A DNA stretch of 64,000 nucleotides, from the NCBI GenBank assembly GCA_016705695.1, contig JADJLA010000003.1, positions 248,001 to 312,000 on the forward strand, read 5' to 3'. The DNA is from Sphingobacteriaceae bacterium. Lineage in GTDB: Bacteria; Bacteroidota; Bacteroidia; B-17B0; Aurantibacillaceae. The position numbers and the translations under genes were made by a program. Shown one piece after another: positions 42,980 to 53,292 of this stretch; the first letter of the stretch is position 1, and every line of letters begins with the position of its first letter. Under the pieces are notes generated by a model. The model worked only from the letters and a program-made list of their open reading frames with translations. It was not told the DNA's origin and ran no database searches.

Positions 42980-45900
42980 ATGAAATTTATTAAGAGAACA
43001 CTTCAAATTTTCCTGTTAGTAGCAAGTTTAAATTGCGTTGGACAAGGACAATCGTGGTACTGGTATTTTGGATATGGTGCCGGAGTTAACTTCCCAAGTG
43101 GCGGAGCTCCTGTTGCAGTAACCAATGGTTTAACCAACACACTTGAAGGTGTTGCAACTATATCAGACGCTGCAGGTAATCTTCAGTTTTATACCGATGG
43201 ATCAACAGTTTGGAATAAATTACATGCTGTAATGTGTAATGGTACAGGTTTATTAGGAAACGGTTCATCAACACAATCTGGGGTTATTGTTCAAAGACCG
43301 GGAGCACCAAATATTTATTATTTATTTTCTGTTGCATTATTTAACGGAGGATTCAGATATTCAACGATCGACATGAATCTTTGCGCGACTAATGGTTCGG
43401 TTACTGTAAAAAATACATTCTTATATCAAAACAACTCCGAAAAATGTACAGCAGTTAGACACTGTAATGGAGTTGACATTTGGGTTATTAGTCATGATGG
43501 AACAAATGGATTCAGAGCTTACTTAGTTACTGCAGCTGGCGTAAGTGCAGCTCCGGTTATTTCAAATGTTGGATCAAACAATCCTAGTCCCGGAATTGGT
43601 TATTTAAAAGCGTCTTTCAACGGAGCTAAATTAGCTTATGGTGTTTATATCAATGGTTTTTTAGAGATCCTTGATTTTAATAATAGCACAGGAGCTGTTA
43701 CTAATCCTATAACCATTAATAATCCTGCTTTTTCCCAAGCTTATGGAGTTGAATTTTCAGGTGATAATTCTAAAGTTTATTTTGGAACATATAGCCCGAA
43801 TAGAATTCATCAAGTTGATCTTTGCGCCGGTTCTCCAGCAGCTATCATCGCATCTACAGTTCTCATCGGAACTTCGGCAAACAACGTTGGAGCTTTACAA
43901 ATGGGTGCTGATGGAAAAATTTATATATCAAGAAGTCAGGCGCCTTGGTTAGGTGTTATTAATAATCCAAACATAGCAGGAGTAGGTTGCGGCTATGTGG
44001 ATGCCGGTGTTTCTTTAAATGGTAAGAACGCTGGTGCAGGTTTACCTAATTTTATCTCCACGTATTTTCAAGTACCACCTCCGCCTATAACAAGTACAGT
44101 GAATTGTTTGAATGTGAATTTTACTTCTCCAACCGTTAACGTAATAAGTTGTGCAGCTGCAGCAAATGCTATCACAAGTTATTCGTGGAATTTTGGCGAT
44201 CCCGGTTCAGGTCCTTTAAACACATCTGCTCTTGCAAATCCATCTCACTCGTATCCATCAACTGGCACTTTCTCAGTTAATCTTATTTTATTTTACGCTT
44301 GCGGAAGCAGCACGTTAACTCACACAGTGAGCGTTATTAGTTGCTCTCCTCAAGTAATTGCAAACAGTCCAACTATTTGTTCGGGTAATTGTGCAGCGCT
44401 TACTGCAACCGCAAGTGGCGGAACTGGTCCGTATACTTATACATGGACTCCAAACATTGGCGCTGGAGCTGGCCCACATAATATATGTCCAAGTGCAACA
44501 ACAATTTATTCTATTAGCATTACAGATGCTATGAATGTTATTGTTTCAAACACATGTGCTATTGTTGTAAATCCAACACCAACCATGGCTATAACACCTA
44601 CGAGTCCTACCATGTGTATGAATAACTTTAACGGTTCTCCAAATACGCTTACAATAAACGCGGTTGGTGCAACAACTTATACTTGGATAGGTATTACCGG
44701 TATCACTCCTAATGCAACTTCAGGTTCGCAAGTAATTGCAACGTCAATTCCTAATCAACCAATTGGAACTGGTTCTATAATTGGAACAATTGGAAGTTGT
44801 ACAAGCATGGCAACTTTCACAGTAGGATCAATTCCAAATCCAATTATTGCAGTTACATCTGCAAGTATGTGTGATGGAACAAGTGCAACTTTAGTAGCAA
44901 GTGGTGCTTCTACTTATGCATGGAATCCTTTCAATACATTAAATTCACCAACAGCCGCAACAGTTATTGCTACTCCAACAATAACATCAGTATACAGCGT
45001 AATTGGCTCTAGTTTAAATTGTAATAGTATCACAGAAACTGCAACAGTTACTGTGGTGGCAAATCCTACTGTAACTATCTCGGCCCCTAATGCAACAATT
45101 TGTGCAGGCTCTGCATTAACATTAAATGCAAATGGCGCTGCAAATTATACTTGGTCGCCTGCTAATTCACTTAATATGACAAATGGCCCAAGCGTTATAG
45201 CAACTCCTATGATGAACACAGGCTACTTAGTAATAGGAGAATTAAATACATGTACTGCTTCTGCTGTTCAACAAGTATCTGTAATTCCTTTACCTAACTT
45301 AATGGCTGTTGCCGACAAAACACTTATTTGCGAAGGCGATAAAGCTAATATTAATGCAAATGGCGCTTTTAATTATCAATGGAGCCCTTCTATTGGTTTG
45401 AGTAGCACAACTTCAAATTTTGTGGTTGCTAATCCAGCTGTAACAACACTTTATACATTAATAGGTTCAAATGGTATTTGCTCGGGTACTACTGCAATTA
45501 CAATTGCTGTTGTTCCTCGTCCACTATTTAATTTATCTACTTCAAACCCAAAAATATGCTATGGTGCCAGTTCAACATTATTTGGTTCAGGCGCGCAGTA
45601 TTATCAGTGGTCTCCAAACGCAGGAATGACTTTCCCAACTCCAAATACAGCAATTATATCGCCAACTGTAACTACTAACTATACAGTAACAGGATATAAT
45701 GCTTTAGGAACACAAACTTGTCCGTTAACTAAAGAGATCCAAGTAGAAGTTGTGCCTACGATCAACGCAGTATCATGCGCAAACATGACTATCTGTGCCG
45801 GCGAATCGGTTAAATTAAGTTCAGGTGGTGCTAACACATTCTTATGGTTGCCTGCAGAAAGTTTAAATAATGCGAGCATTCAGGAACCATATGCACAGCC

Positions 45901-46489
45901 GGTTAAAACCACTGTTTATACTGTGCAAGTTTCTCAAGATGGAAATTGTACTCGCACAGCAACAGTTCAGATAAAGGTAAATCCATTACCTGATGTAAAT
46001 GCGGGTGAAGACATGATCATTAACCTTGATGAACCAATGTATTTAAATGGTTCAGGTACAGGTACTCTTAAATGGATCTCGGGCGAAGAAATTCTTTGTA
46101 AGGATTGTCCGGTAACACAAATAATGCCAAAGAATTCGGGATGTTATAAAATACAAGCTACTTCTGCTGAAGGCTGTATTCGTGTTGATGAGGTTTGTGT
46201 TGAAGTTACTAAAGATCATAACATCTATATTCCAACTGTATTTACACCAAATGCCGATGGCAAGAACGATGTGTTCTTAGTATACGGAACAGGTTTAAAT
46301 AAAGTAGAAATGATCATATTTGATCGTTGGGGAGAGAAATTATACACTTCACAAGATCAATTAAAAGGTTGGGATGGAACTTTCAAAGGTACAGATGCGA
46401 AACAAGATGTATATACATACTTGATCAACTATACTTCATTGGATGGTAAAAAACATACCAAAACAGGACACGTAACTTTATTAAAATAA
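42980..46489 (+). CDS. Large T9SS type-B (gliding motility C-terminal domain) protein with PKD/Ig-like repeats
   Basis: 1169 aa. Signal KRTLQIFLLVASLNCVGQGQ; a GTG start 27 codons earlier is not preferred. Residues about 20-370 form a propeller-like head (WYWYFGYGAGVNFP, GVIVQRPGAPNIYYLFSVAL). A PKD domain (SYSWNFGDPGSGPLN...ANPSHSYPSTGTFSVNLIL in two parts) follows. About seven ICAGSALTLNANGAANYTWSP-type repeats come next. The end is a CHU_C type-B domain (IPTVFTPNADGKNDVFLVYG, IIFDRWGEKLYTS, GTYTYLINY-like, KTGHVTLLK). Surface adhesin or gliding-related cargo. A small secreted gene follows 13 bp later. Substrate unknown. Confidence 0.88.
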   Translation: MKFIKRTLQIFLLVASLNCVGQGQSWYWYFGYGAGVNFPSGGAPVAVTNGLTNTLEGVATISDAAGNLQFYTDGSTVWNKLHAVMCNGTGLLGNGSSTQSGVIVQRPGAPNIYYLFSVALFNGGFRYSTIDMNLCATNGSVTVKNTFLYQNNSEKCTAVRHCNGVDIWVISHDGTNGFRAYLVTAAGVSAAPVISNVGSNNPSPGIGYLKASFNGAKLAYGVYINGFLEILDFNNSTGAVTNPITINNPAFSQAYGVEFSGDNSKVYFGTYSPNRIHQVDLCAGSPAAIIASTVLIGTSANNVGALQMGADGKIYISRSQAPWLGVINNPNIAGVGCGYVDAGVSLNGKNAGAGLPNFISTYFQVPPPPITSTVNCLNVNFTSPTVNVISCAAAANAITSYSWNFGDPGSGPLNTSALANPSHSYPSTGTFSVNLILFYACGSSTLTHTVSVISCSPQVIANSPTICSGNCAALTATASGGTGPYTYTWTPNIGAGAGPHNICPSATTIYSISITDAMNVIVSNTCAIVVNPTPTMAITPTSPTMCMNNFNGSPNTLTINAVGATTYTWIGITGITPNATSGSQVIATSIPNQPIGTGSIIGTIGSCTSMATFTVGSIPNPIIAVTSASMCDGTSATLVASGASTYAWNPFNTLNSPTAATVIATPTITSVYSVIGSSLNCNSITETATVTVVANPTVTISAPNATICAGSALTLNANGAANYTWSPANSLNMTNGPSVIATPMMNTGYLVIGELNTCTASAVQQVSVIPLPNLMAVADKTLICEGDKANINANGAFNYQWSPSIGLSSTTSNFVVANPAVTTLYTLIGSNGICSGTTAITIAVVPRPLFNLSTSNPKICYGASSTLFGSGAQYYQWSPNAGMTFPTPNTAIISPTVTTNYTVTGYNALGTQTCPLTKEIQVEVVPTINAVSCANMTICAGESVKLSSGGANTFLWLPAESLNNASIQEPYAQPVKTTVYTVQVSQDGNCTRTATVQIKVNPLPDVNAGEDMIINLDEPMYLNGSGTGTLKWISGEEILCKDCPVTQIMPKNSGCYKIQATSAEGCIRVDEVCVEVTKDHNIYIPTVFTPNADGKNDVFLVYGTGLNKVEMIIFDRWGEKLYTSQDQLKGWDGTFKGTDAKQDVYTYLINYTSLDGKKHTKTGHVTLLK

Positions 46490-46502
46490 AAAACAACAAC
46501 AT

Positions 46503-46901
46503 ATGAAAAAGATATTTTTAGTAGTTGCTTTGGTTGCAGGAATGTGTGTAACAGGTGTTGCTCAAAACCTTGAAAAAACCCTGCAGAAGAATAAGTGGTT
46601 CTCCGATGCTGATCTTGGATCAACACAAATCGTTTTAAGAAAAACAGAATCCGGAAAAGCACCATTTGATGTTAAATTCAATGGTAAAAACGCGATGAAC
46701 TTCTGTTACGTTACAAAGTCTGCCATAATGGATCCGCAAGGAACTGTTATAGAAAAAGGAGTGCATTATTGTGATCCGCAGTATTCTTATGAGATAGATG
46801 GAAATATTCTTACATTCAAGTATCCTTTGGTTAAATGGTCTTACCAAGTAAAAACGCTTAAGAATGGTGACCTGGAATTAATGGTGTTCCCTAAAGAGTA
46901 G
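46503..46901 (+). CDS. Small secreted protein, lipocalin-like in length
   Basis: 132 aa, signal MKKIFLVVALVAGMCVTGVA Q. A compact beta-rich body (NKWFSDADLGSTQIVLRKTE, GNILTFKYPLVKWSYQVKTL) suggests a lipocalin-like barrel. No function is evident. It is 13 bp after the type-B gene, so the two are likely co-expressed, and a terminator closes the unit. Confidence 0.65.
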   Translation: MKKIFLVVALVAGMCVTGVAQNLEKTLQKNKWFSDADLGSTQIVLRKTESGKAPFDVKFNGKNAMNFCYVTKSAIMDPQGTVIEKGVHYCDPQYSYEIDGNILTFKYPLVKWSYQVKTLKNGDLELMVFPKE

Positions 46902-46924
46902 TAAAATTTATTGGTTTAATTTTA

Positions 46925-46954
46925 GCGGTTCCGGCTTTGTCGGAACCGTTTTTG
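46925..46954 (+). terminator. Intrinsic terminator after the type-B operon
   Basis: CGGTTCCG (46926-46933) and CGGAACCG (46941-46948) form an 8-bp GC-rich stem with a loop of 7, followed by five T. Confidence 0.88.
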
Positions 46955-47095
46955 TTTCTTACCCTCTTCAAATCGTTATTTTTTTACTGAGCACTTGCGC
47001 AACACTCAAGGTGTTGAACTGGAGCTATTTGAAAAAGTAGAGGGAAGCATTCGTAAAAATTTGTATATTTATTCTTGTATTTTAAGATCTAACGC

Positions 47096-49508
47096 ATGAA
47101 GAAAATATACCTTTCGCTAATTATTTTTTTAACTCTTACTATTGGCCATGCACAAGTGGCTAATTACGTTTTTAGTCAATTCATCGGAACATTTACATTA
47201 TTGAATGTGCCGGGTTCAACAGTGGTTGCGCAGGGTTTTCAAGATGATAATGCATACGGTAATATCCCAATTGGTTTTCCTTTTTTATAATAATACAACC
47301 TATACATCTGTTGGTGTAAGCACAAATGGTTGGATCACCTTTGGTTCGTATTTTCCTAACGATAATTTTGCGCCCATAAGTAATTCGGGTGGTAACGGCG
47401 ATGGCGTATCTATATTAAGCGGAGACATGCAGCTAGGAGCTTATCATACGGCAACAGTAACAAACGGAAGTAATGTGATCGCTTTAACGTATACAACAAC
47501 ATTAGGATTATTTGGTGTTGGTGATGCCATAAGCGGAACGGGCATTCCGGGGGGAGCTACCATTACAGGATTTAGCGCAACCAATCTTACCATTTCAGCA
47601 AATGCTACAGCCAACGGAACAACATTTACAGTTCCCGGTATCATTTCTTATTTATGCACGGGCACAACACCAAATCGTGTTTTTACTATGCAGTGGAAAC
47701 GTCAGAGTAGATATAGTAATGATGGAACAGGAATTGATGATTATATCAACTTGCAAATTAAATTATACGAAACAACTAATGTAGTTGAGCTCATCTACGG
47801 AAAATGTGGTACCAATAACGTTAATACACAACCAAGCGAAACAGGATTAGTTGGAGCAAATAATTTGGATTTTAATAATAGAGAAGTACCGGCGTTTGTA
47901 AATTGGCAAACATCTAGTGCAGGTACTGCAAATAATGTAACCTGTATGTTTGGTATAAATAATGTTGTGCCGCAAAATTTAACTTACAGATGGACACCTC
48001 CTGCACCTTGCTCAGGAACACCTGCTGCAAATACCGCTGTTTCTTCTTCATCGTTAGCATGCATGGGTGGCAATGTGAATTTAAATTTAGCTACAACGTA
48101 TTCATTAACCGGTTTAAGTTTTGTTTGGAGTTCAGCATCTTCATTAGCTGGGCCTTATTCTCCCATTAACACGGCGAGTGTTAGTCCATTTACCGCAACC
48201 AATGTTACCGCAAATACGTGGTATATTTGTACAATTACGTGCACTAATAGTTCGCAAAGTTATACAACAGCGCCAATTGCTATTACTTCTGTAGGATCAA
48301 TTACAAATACTACGCCTTACTTTGAAGGATTTGAAAGCGTACAGTTAAACAACATGTTGCCAAATTGCTCATGGGCTGCATCAAATCCAACAACTATTTG
48401 CCAAACATATACATCCATGACAAGTAACAATCGTTATCCAAATTCAGGAAATAAATTTGCAGCGTTTAAATTTGGAACAAACACAAATGGTGATCACTTC
48501 TTTACCAATGGAATACAATTGTATTCGGGAATTACATATTCGGCCGAAGTGTTTTATGTTACTGATGGAGGAAATGGTTGGTCGGAATTTTCGATATATT
48601 ACGGTACATCACAATCTACAACAGGATTGGTGAATATTGCTTCCGAAACCTCAACTGCAAATTTAACCAGCATGTTCTATCTTCCATTAACAAATACGTT
48701 TGTAGTACCAAGTTCAGGTTATTATTACATAGCTATTAAGGCAATTGGAAATACAACCCCTTGGTTCTTATCTTGGGATGATCTTTCGATCACAGCGCCT
48801 TGTAATTTAAATACGCCAACTTTATCAATAAGCGGAGGAACCGTGGCACAATGCGCCGGAACGTCGGTAAAATTAACGGCAAGTGGTGCTGATGCGTATA
48901 ATTGGAATACCGGGCCGCTTACATCCACGATTAATGTTATCCCAACAATAAATACAAGCTATACAGTTTCCGGATTTGGCCCAACGGGATGTGTTGCAAC
49001 TGCGGTGATCACAGTTTCTGTTGAACCATTGCCTACTGTAAGTATAACGCCTCTTACACAAAGTATTTGCGTAACAGATGTTGCTACAATTACTGTGAGT
49101 GGTGCGGTAAGTTATACATGGAACCCGAGTAATTCTTTCGCGTCAACATTTACATTGAGTCCTGCTGCAAGCAATATTTATTCGGTCAGCTATACCGGTG
49201 CAAATAATTGTATTGCTACTTCAACCGCGCAAGTTGAGGTGTCGCAATGTGTAGGATTAAATGAACTAGCATTAAATAGCGAAACAAAGATATTTCCAAA
49301 CCCAACAGAAGAAATAATTAATATTATAGTTTCAACAGCAGGAAATAAAACTATGGAGTTGGTTGATGTAACTGGAAGAATGATCCAAAGAAAATATTAT
49401 ACTGGCAACGCATATCAAATGGACCTGAAGGAATTCTCAAAAGGTGTTTACTATCTTAAAATATCTTCAGGAAATTCAACAGAAATAAAAAAAGTGATCA
49501 AGAATTAA
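47096..49508 (+). CDS. T9SS type A secreted multidomain protein (frameshifted near the N-terminus)
   Basis: About 803 aa when joined. Signal MKKIYLSLIIFLTLTIGHAQ. N-terminal NIPIGFPF and VGVSTNGWITFG mark a common nidogen-like/fibronectin-like surface domain. The frame changes within the T6 tract at 47281-47286 (net one extra or two missing bases) between the two. Downstream: a MAM-type beta jelly roll (PYFEGFESVQLNN, WFLSWDDLSI), two Ig-like repeats (CAGTSVKLTASGADAYNWNT), and a type A sorting domain (FPNPTEEIIN, KGVYYLKISSGNS) ending KVIKN. The stop overlaps by 4 bp the stop of the next convergent gene inside a perfect palindrome. Adhesion-type surface function is likely. Confidence 0.82.
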
Positions 49509-49523
49509 TTCTTGATCACTTTT
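49490..49523. terminator. Bidirectional terminator palindrome spanning both stop codons
   Basis: A perfect palindrome of 32 bases at 49491-49522, flanked by A-run and T-run, reads AAAGTGATCAAGAATT and its complement. Both convergent genes end in it (stops at 49506-49508 and 49505-49507), so each transcript makes the same hairpin with a short T tract. Each strand encodes KVIKN-stop from it. Confidence 0.85.
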
Positions 49524-51557
49524 GTTGAGAATACCGCTTTACCGTTATTTAAAATAATTATCTGGTAAATTCCGTTGGCTTCTTGAGTAAGATCAACTTG
49601 TGAGCTGCTGTTCAATTTTGTTTTCTGAATTATTTGCCCGAGTTTATTGTAGATCACGATCTCGTGTTCATTAGATAAAGATGTTTTAATAAAGAACACA
49701 CCTTCACTTGGATTGGGATATATTATGAAATCAGTATTGGTTATGTCTAATTGGTTGATTCCCGCACACCACGAAACAATTAAGTTATAGGTAGCCGAAT
49801 TTACACAACCGTTAATATCTGTTCCTGTAACTGTATACAAAGTTGTAACAGTTGGAGTGACTGTGATACTTTGTGAAGTAGAACTTGTATTCCACACATA
49901 TGAAATAGCCCCTCCTGCAGTGATCACAGCAGCTTCGCCATCACAAATAAGTGAGTTAATACTTGTAGCAGTTACATTTGGCAAAGGATGCACTAAAACA
50001 TTTAAAGTGGATGTGTTTGAGCAACCTGCTACTGTACCTGTAACCGTATATGTAGTAGTAAGAGTAGGAGATACCACAATACTTGCTGATGTTGAACTCG
50101 TATTCCAAACATATGATGTAGCACCGCTCGCAGAAATATTAGCGCTGTTACCTACACAAATTGGTGATGAATTTAAAGTTGAAATTGTTGGCGATGCATT
50201 AACCATTATGGTTTGCGTAACGCCACAACTTGTTAAAGTGCCGTTAGTAGCAACAAGCGATACCGTGTAAATTCCGGCTGTGTTATAAGTTGCACTGGGA
50301 TTATTTACGGTAGAAGTTGCTGGCGAAGCGCCGGTTAATGTCCAGTTCCATGTGTTAGGACCTCCTGTTGATGCATCCGTAAAATTAATTGGTGTACCAC
50401 TACACATAACAGAGTTTGTTGTAAACGCCGAAGCAATGGAAGGAATATTATTTGAAGTTACTCTCATGTAATATCTTCCTAAGCTTCCGTAATCAGAGTA
50501 ATTTGCCGATCCGCCACCATCTATCACAAAGTAATAATTACCTGCCGGTAAATTTATTCCAACTAAGGTATTAAGTTTTGCCAAAGGTGTATCAATAGCA
50601 AGTGAAGCAGTTGTAGTGGCGTTGAATAATTGAAAGCGTATGTCGAGATCTGCCGCATCGTAAACCCCGGCAGTTGTATCCAAAGCCCATGGTTTTATAT
50701 TAAAGGTCATGTAACGATTATTACAAATACTAAATTTATAAACATCAATATCGGTTGGTGTAGTTATCATTCCTGAATCAACTAATAAAGTTGTATTTGT
50801 ATTGATCGTTTTTCCTGTGGCAAGGGTGTTTCCAACATCGTCTAGAGTATAATTTAAAAATGCAGCACCTGTTATCCCATTTGATCCATGATCGAATTGA
50901 ATAGTTGTACATGTATTGGAATTTGTACCTCTGTGCCAAATAGTAACATTTTTTGAATAACCCACACCCATAATTGGAGCCCAACTTGTAACACCGGAAC
51001 CTATGCCGCCATGATATTCGGCTGTTTTTGCGCACGAACCGTTCCAAATACTTTGATGTTTTAAACTTAAGTGTGTCCTGCTTCATGCGATCCGGCTTCT
51101 GCGCAATTTTTAGCGCTGTAACCTAAAGCATTTTCAAATACCCAACATGGTGTGTCAGGGTTTCCGCCCCAGGTAAACGAATTCAAATAAGCAACACCAC
51201 CAACTGATGAAGGATACCAAGCGCTAGAGGTGTGATCACAATTCGCATGCGTGAGTTAGGAGTTGCCGCATTGAATTTGGCAACATCGGTTGTTAAGTTC
51301 ACGTCAAATGGCATAAAATCTTCTGCCATGCGCTTCCAAATATTAAGCATAGCTGCAGAGCTTAATGTAGAAGGTAAAGCAGTAATGGTTGGATTACTGG
51401 TTGATGAATTCCATGGAGTTCCAATAACAACTTGCCCATCAAAATCAAGATACAATACTTTGTGAATAACAGAAGGCTTGCTGTTCAGTATGGGAATTTG
51501 CGAATACATTGTATTTGCAAAACAAAAGCTGAGTGTAAATAGTATAATTTTTTTCAT
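49505..51557 (-). pseudogene. Zinc metallopeptidase with PPC, PKD and T9SS type A domains (two frameshifts)
   Basis: About 684 aa if the frame is restored. Signal MKKIILFTLSFCFANTMYSQ. The catalytic motif HEAGHTLSLKH (HExxHxxGxxH-type layout) and a Met-turn PIMGVGYS lie in the N-terminal half. A pre-peptidase C-terminal domain (DIDVYKFSICNNRYMTFNI, LPAGNYYFVIDGGG), a PKD domain, two Ig-like repeats and a type A sorting domain ending KVIKN follow. Two single-base losses: near 51228 (VITP then TSSAWYP in another frame) and near 51068 (GHT then LSLKH). Each is next to short repeats, so errors are possible. The start at 51557 is the most upstream; a 136-aa gene precedes it by 17 bp. Confidence 0.8.
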
Positions 51558-51574
51558 TGTAATGTGTTTAAATA

Positions 51575-51985
51575 TTATTCAGATAGAATATCGTCTTTTT
51601 GACATTGAGTTAAAATAAAACCTTTATCCGTTGTTTTGCTATTATAAAAAATGGAGTTATCACTCGACATAATGTAAATGATCTTCGAATCCTTGCCATT
51701 GATCTGCACATAAAGTTCGGCGTTCTTAAAATAACTAAGCTTTAACTTCAATTGTTTATTCTCCATGTAAGAAGAATTAAGCAATACGGTTGAACCATTG
51801 ATGTATTTATTGGTTTTGCTTTTGGCTACCTCATTTACTTTGTAGGTAAATAGTTTGTCGAAGCTCGCTTTATCTATGGTAAATGATGTGGGGTATTTTG
51901 AACTTTTGGCGGCTTGTGCAAAAAACGAATTGGTAAAAGCAACAAGAACAAAAAGCAAAACTGTTAAACGCGTAATTTTTTTCAT
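51575..51985 (-). CDS. Small secreted protein upstream of the metallopeptidase
   Basis: 136 aa, signal MKKITRLTVLLFVLVAFTNS. The mature part has TFKLK-like short strands, a KLKLSYFKNAELYVQINGKD segment and no recognised domain. It is 17 bp upstream of the metallopeptidase and co-directional, so probably in the same operon; an inhibitor or chaperone role is possible but not shown. Single Cys near the C-terminus (TQCQKD). Confidence 0.65.
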   Translation of the reverse strand: MKKITRLTVLLFVLVAFTNSFFAQAAKSSKYPTSFTIDKASFDKLFTYKVNEVAKSKTNKYINGSTVLLNSSYMENKQLKLKLSYFKNAELYVQINGKDSKIIYIMSSDNSIFYNSKTTDKGFILTQCQKDDILSE

Positions 51986-52073
51986 AACAGGTGTTTAGTT
52001 TACCAAATATAATAAAATATTGATAGAAAGTCAATTGAAATTAACATTCTGGAAGTAGCTTTCCCTTTGGTTT

Positions 52074-52367
52074 ATGAGTACTTTTGAAAGGATGAACAGG
52101 TCATTCTCATATTCGATCCTCTTTTTAATTTGCTTGGTATTTACACGTTGCTCGTGGATAGAGGAATTTGTGATCATCAACGAAAGTGATAAAGCGATCT
52201 ATGTAAAATATGAGATCGCCGAGAACTCAAAATTCATTAACGGACGAACATTTAATTTAAAGCAACTGCAAATACTATCCAATAATAAGATCATCGATGT
52301 TGTTCCTGACACCTTCGACGATCACTTCAAAAAACACCGAGGACAGATTCGGTTCGTGAGCAAGTAA
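52074..52367 (+). CDS. Small predicted lipoprotein
   Basis: 97 aa. LFLICLVFTRCSW is a lipobox-like sequence with Cys near residue 26; the ATG at 52074 or the one six codons later could be the start. The mature part has ESDKAIYVKYEIAENSKF, a short beta-rich body. No family is recognised. It lies divergent from the metallopeptidase unit, and the TTTG-containing region 52055-52070 may hold its promoter. Role unknown. Confidence 0.55.
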   Translation: MSTFERMNRSFSYSILFLICLVFTRCSWIEEFVIINESDKAIYVKYEIAENSKFINGRTFNLKQLQILSNNKIIDVVPDTFDDHFKKHRGQIRFVSK

Positions 52368-52620
52368 GCTTCTAAATGCTTGTAAACAAGATCATCATTT
52401 TTCTTTTTTAGTACCCATTCCCTCCCGCAACCATTGTCTATAAAGGAATTCAAGGGATTTTAAGCACCAGGATCCTTGACAGGAGCTTGTTCACAAAGAC
52501 CTGTTGATATTGTACCTTCAAAACACTCGACCCCTTCCTTATTAGGTCATAATTTTGTAATGACTTGATAATGATATTATTATTAAAGGTTAATTAAACA
52601 CGATTTAAAAAATTTAGGTA

Positions 52621-53034
52621 ATGAGGTATTTGGCAATAATAGTAAGTGTGATGATGTTATCTTTTACGGGCGGAATAGAAATTCCTGCTTCTATTAAAAG
52701 ATCCTTTGTTCAGCGCTTTCCAACAGCTCATAATATTAGATGGGAAGGCACTGCACAAACACACTACGAAGTGGGTTTTGTTGATGAAGGAAAAGATAAA
52801 ATAGCAGTGTTCTTACCTGATGGTACATTTAAAGAAACAGAAACGGAGATCAAAACTTCTGAAATACCAAAGCGCGTATTAAAAGCAGTGGGCAAAAAAT
52901 ATCCTCTTTCAAAGATCTCATTTGCGCTTAAAATTCAAAGGAGCAATAATACCACAGTGTACGACCTGGAAGTGAATACAGGTGTTGAAGATCTTGATAT
53001 TACCCTCGACCCAATGGGTTACGAAGTTGATTAG
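52621..53034 (+). CDS. PepSY-like (DUF2874) secreted protein
   Basis: 137 aa, signal MRYLAIIVSVMMLSFTGGIE. The body has the PepSY-like pattern: SFVQRFPTAHNIRWEGTAQT, HYEVGFVDEGKDKIAVFLPD and VLKAVGKKYPLSKISFALKI. Such domains are common small periplasmic proteins in Bacteroidota, with a proposed role in binding or inhibiting peptidases. Its coding end overlaps by 4 bp the convergent PhnA-like gene. Start ATG at 52621; the 250-bp gap upstream holds no gene or clear hairpin. Confidence 0.82.
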   Translation: MRYLAIIVSVMMLSFTGGIEIPASIKRSFVQRFPTAHNIRWEGTAQTHYEVGFVDEGKDKIAVFLPDGTFKETETEIKTSEIPKRVLKAVGKKYPLSKISFALKIQRSNNTTVYDLEVNTGVEDLDITLDPMGYEVD

Positions 53035-53240
53035 ATCTTTTTTACAAACTCGGTACGTAATACAATTTTGGTACCATCTAACTTACAATCTATCTCATCC
53101 GGATCATCTGTTAGTTTGATGTTTTTTGCAACCTTACCGCGTTTTAATACCAATGAAGATCCTTTTACTTTAAGATCTTTGATAAGCGTTACCGAATCTC
53201 CGTCGCTTAAGATGTTCCCGTTACTATCTTTTACTTCCAT
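53031..53240 (-). CDS. PhnA/YjdM C-terminal-domain protein
   Basis: 69 aa, cytoplasmic. It matches the C-terminal domain of the PhnA/YjdM family: VKDSNGNILSDGDSVTLIKD and VKGSSLVLKRGKVAKNIKL, then DEIDCKLDGTKIVLRTEFVK. The zinc-ribbon N-terminus of longer relatives is absent, as in many family members. Original links to phosphonate use are weak; function is unsettled. Convergent with the PepSY-like gene (overlap of stops), so no room for a separate terminator between them. Confidence 0.85.
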   Translation of the reverse strand: MEVKDSNGNILSDGDSVTLIKDLKVKGSSLVLKRGKVAKNIKLTDDPDEIDCKLDGTKIVLRTEFVKKI

Positions 53241-53292
53241 AATATAATTTTTTCAAATATATCTATTTATTTTGAAGAACTTGGCTCAATTA

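Noticed and set aside
50778..51086. 102-aa minus-strand ORF rich in Lys, Arg and Cys
   Set aside because: It is an out-of-frame reading of the metallopeptidase catalytic region created by the frame breaks; it has no domain or start context.
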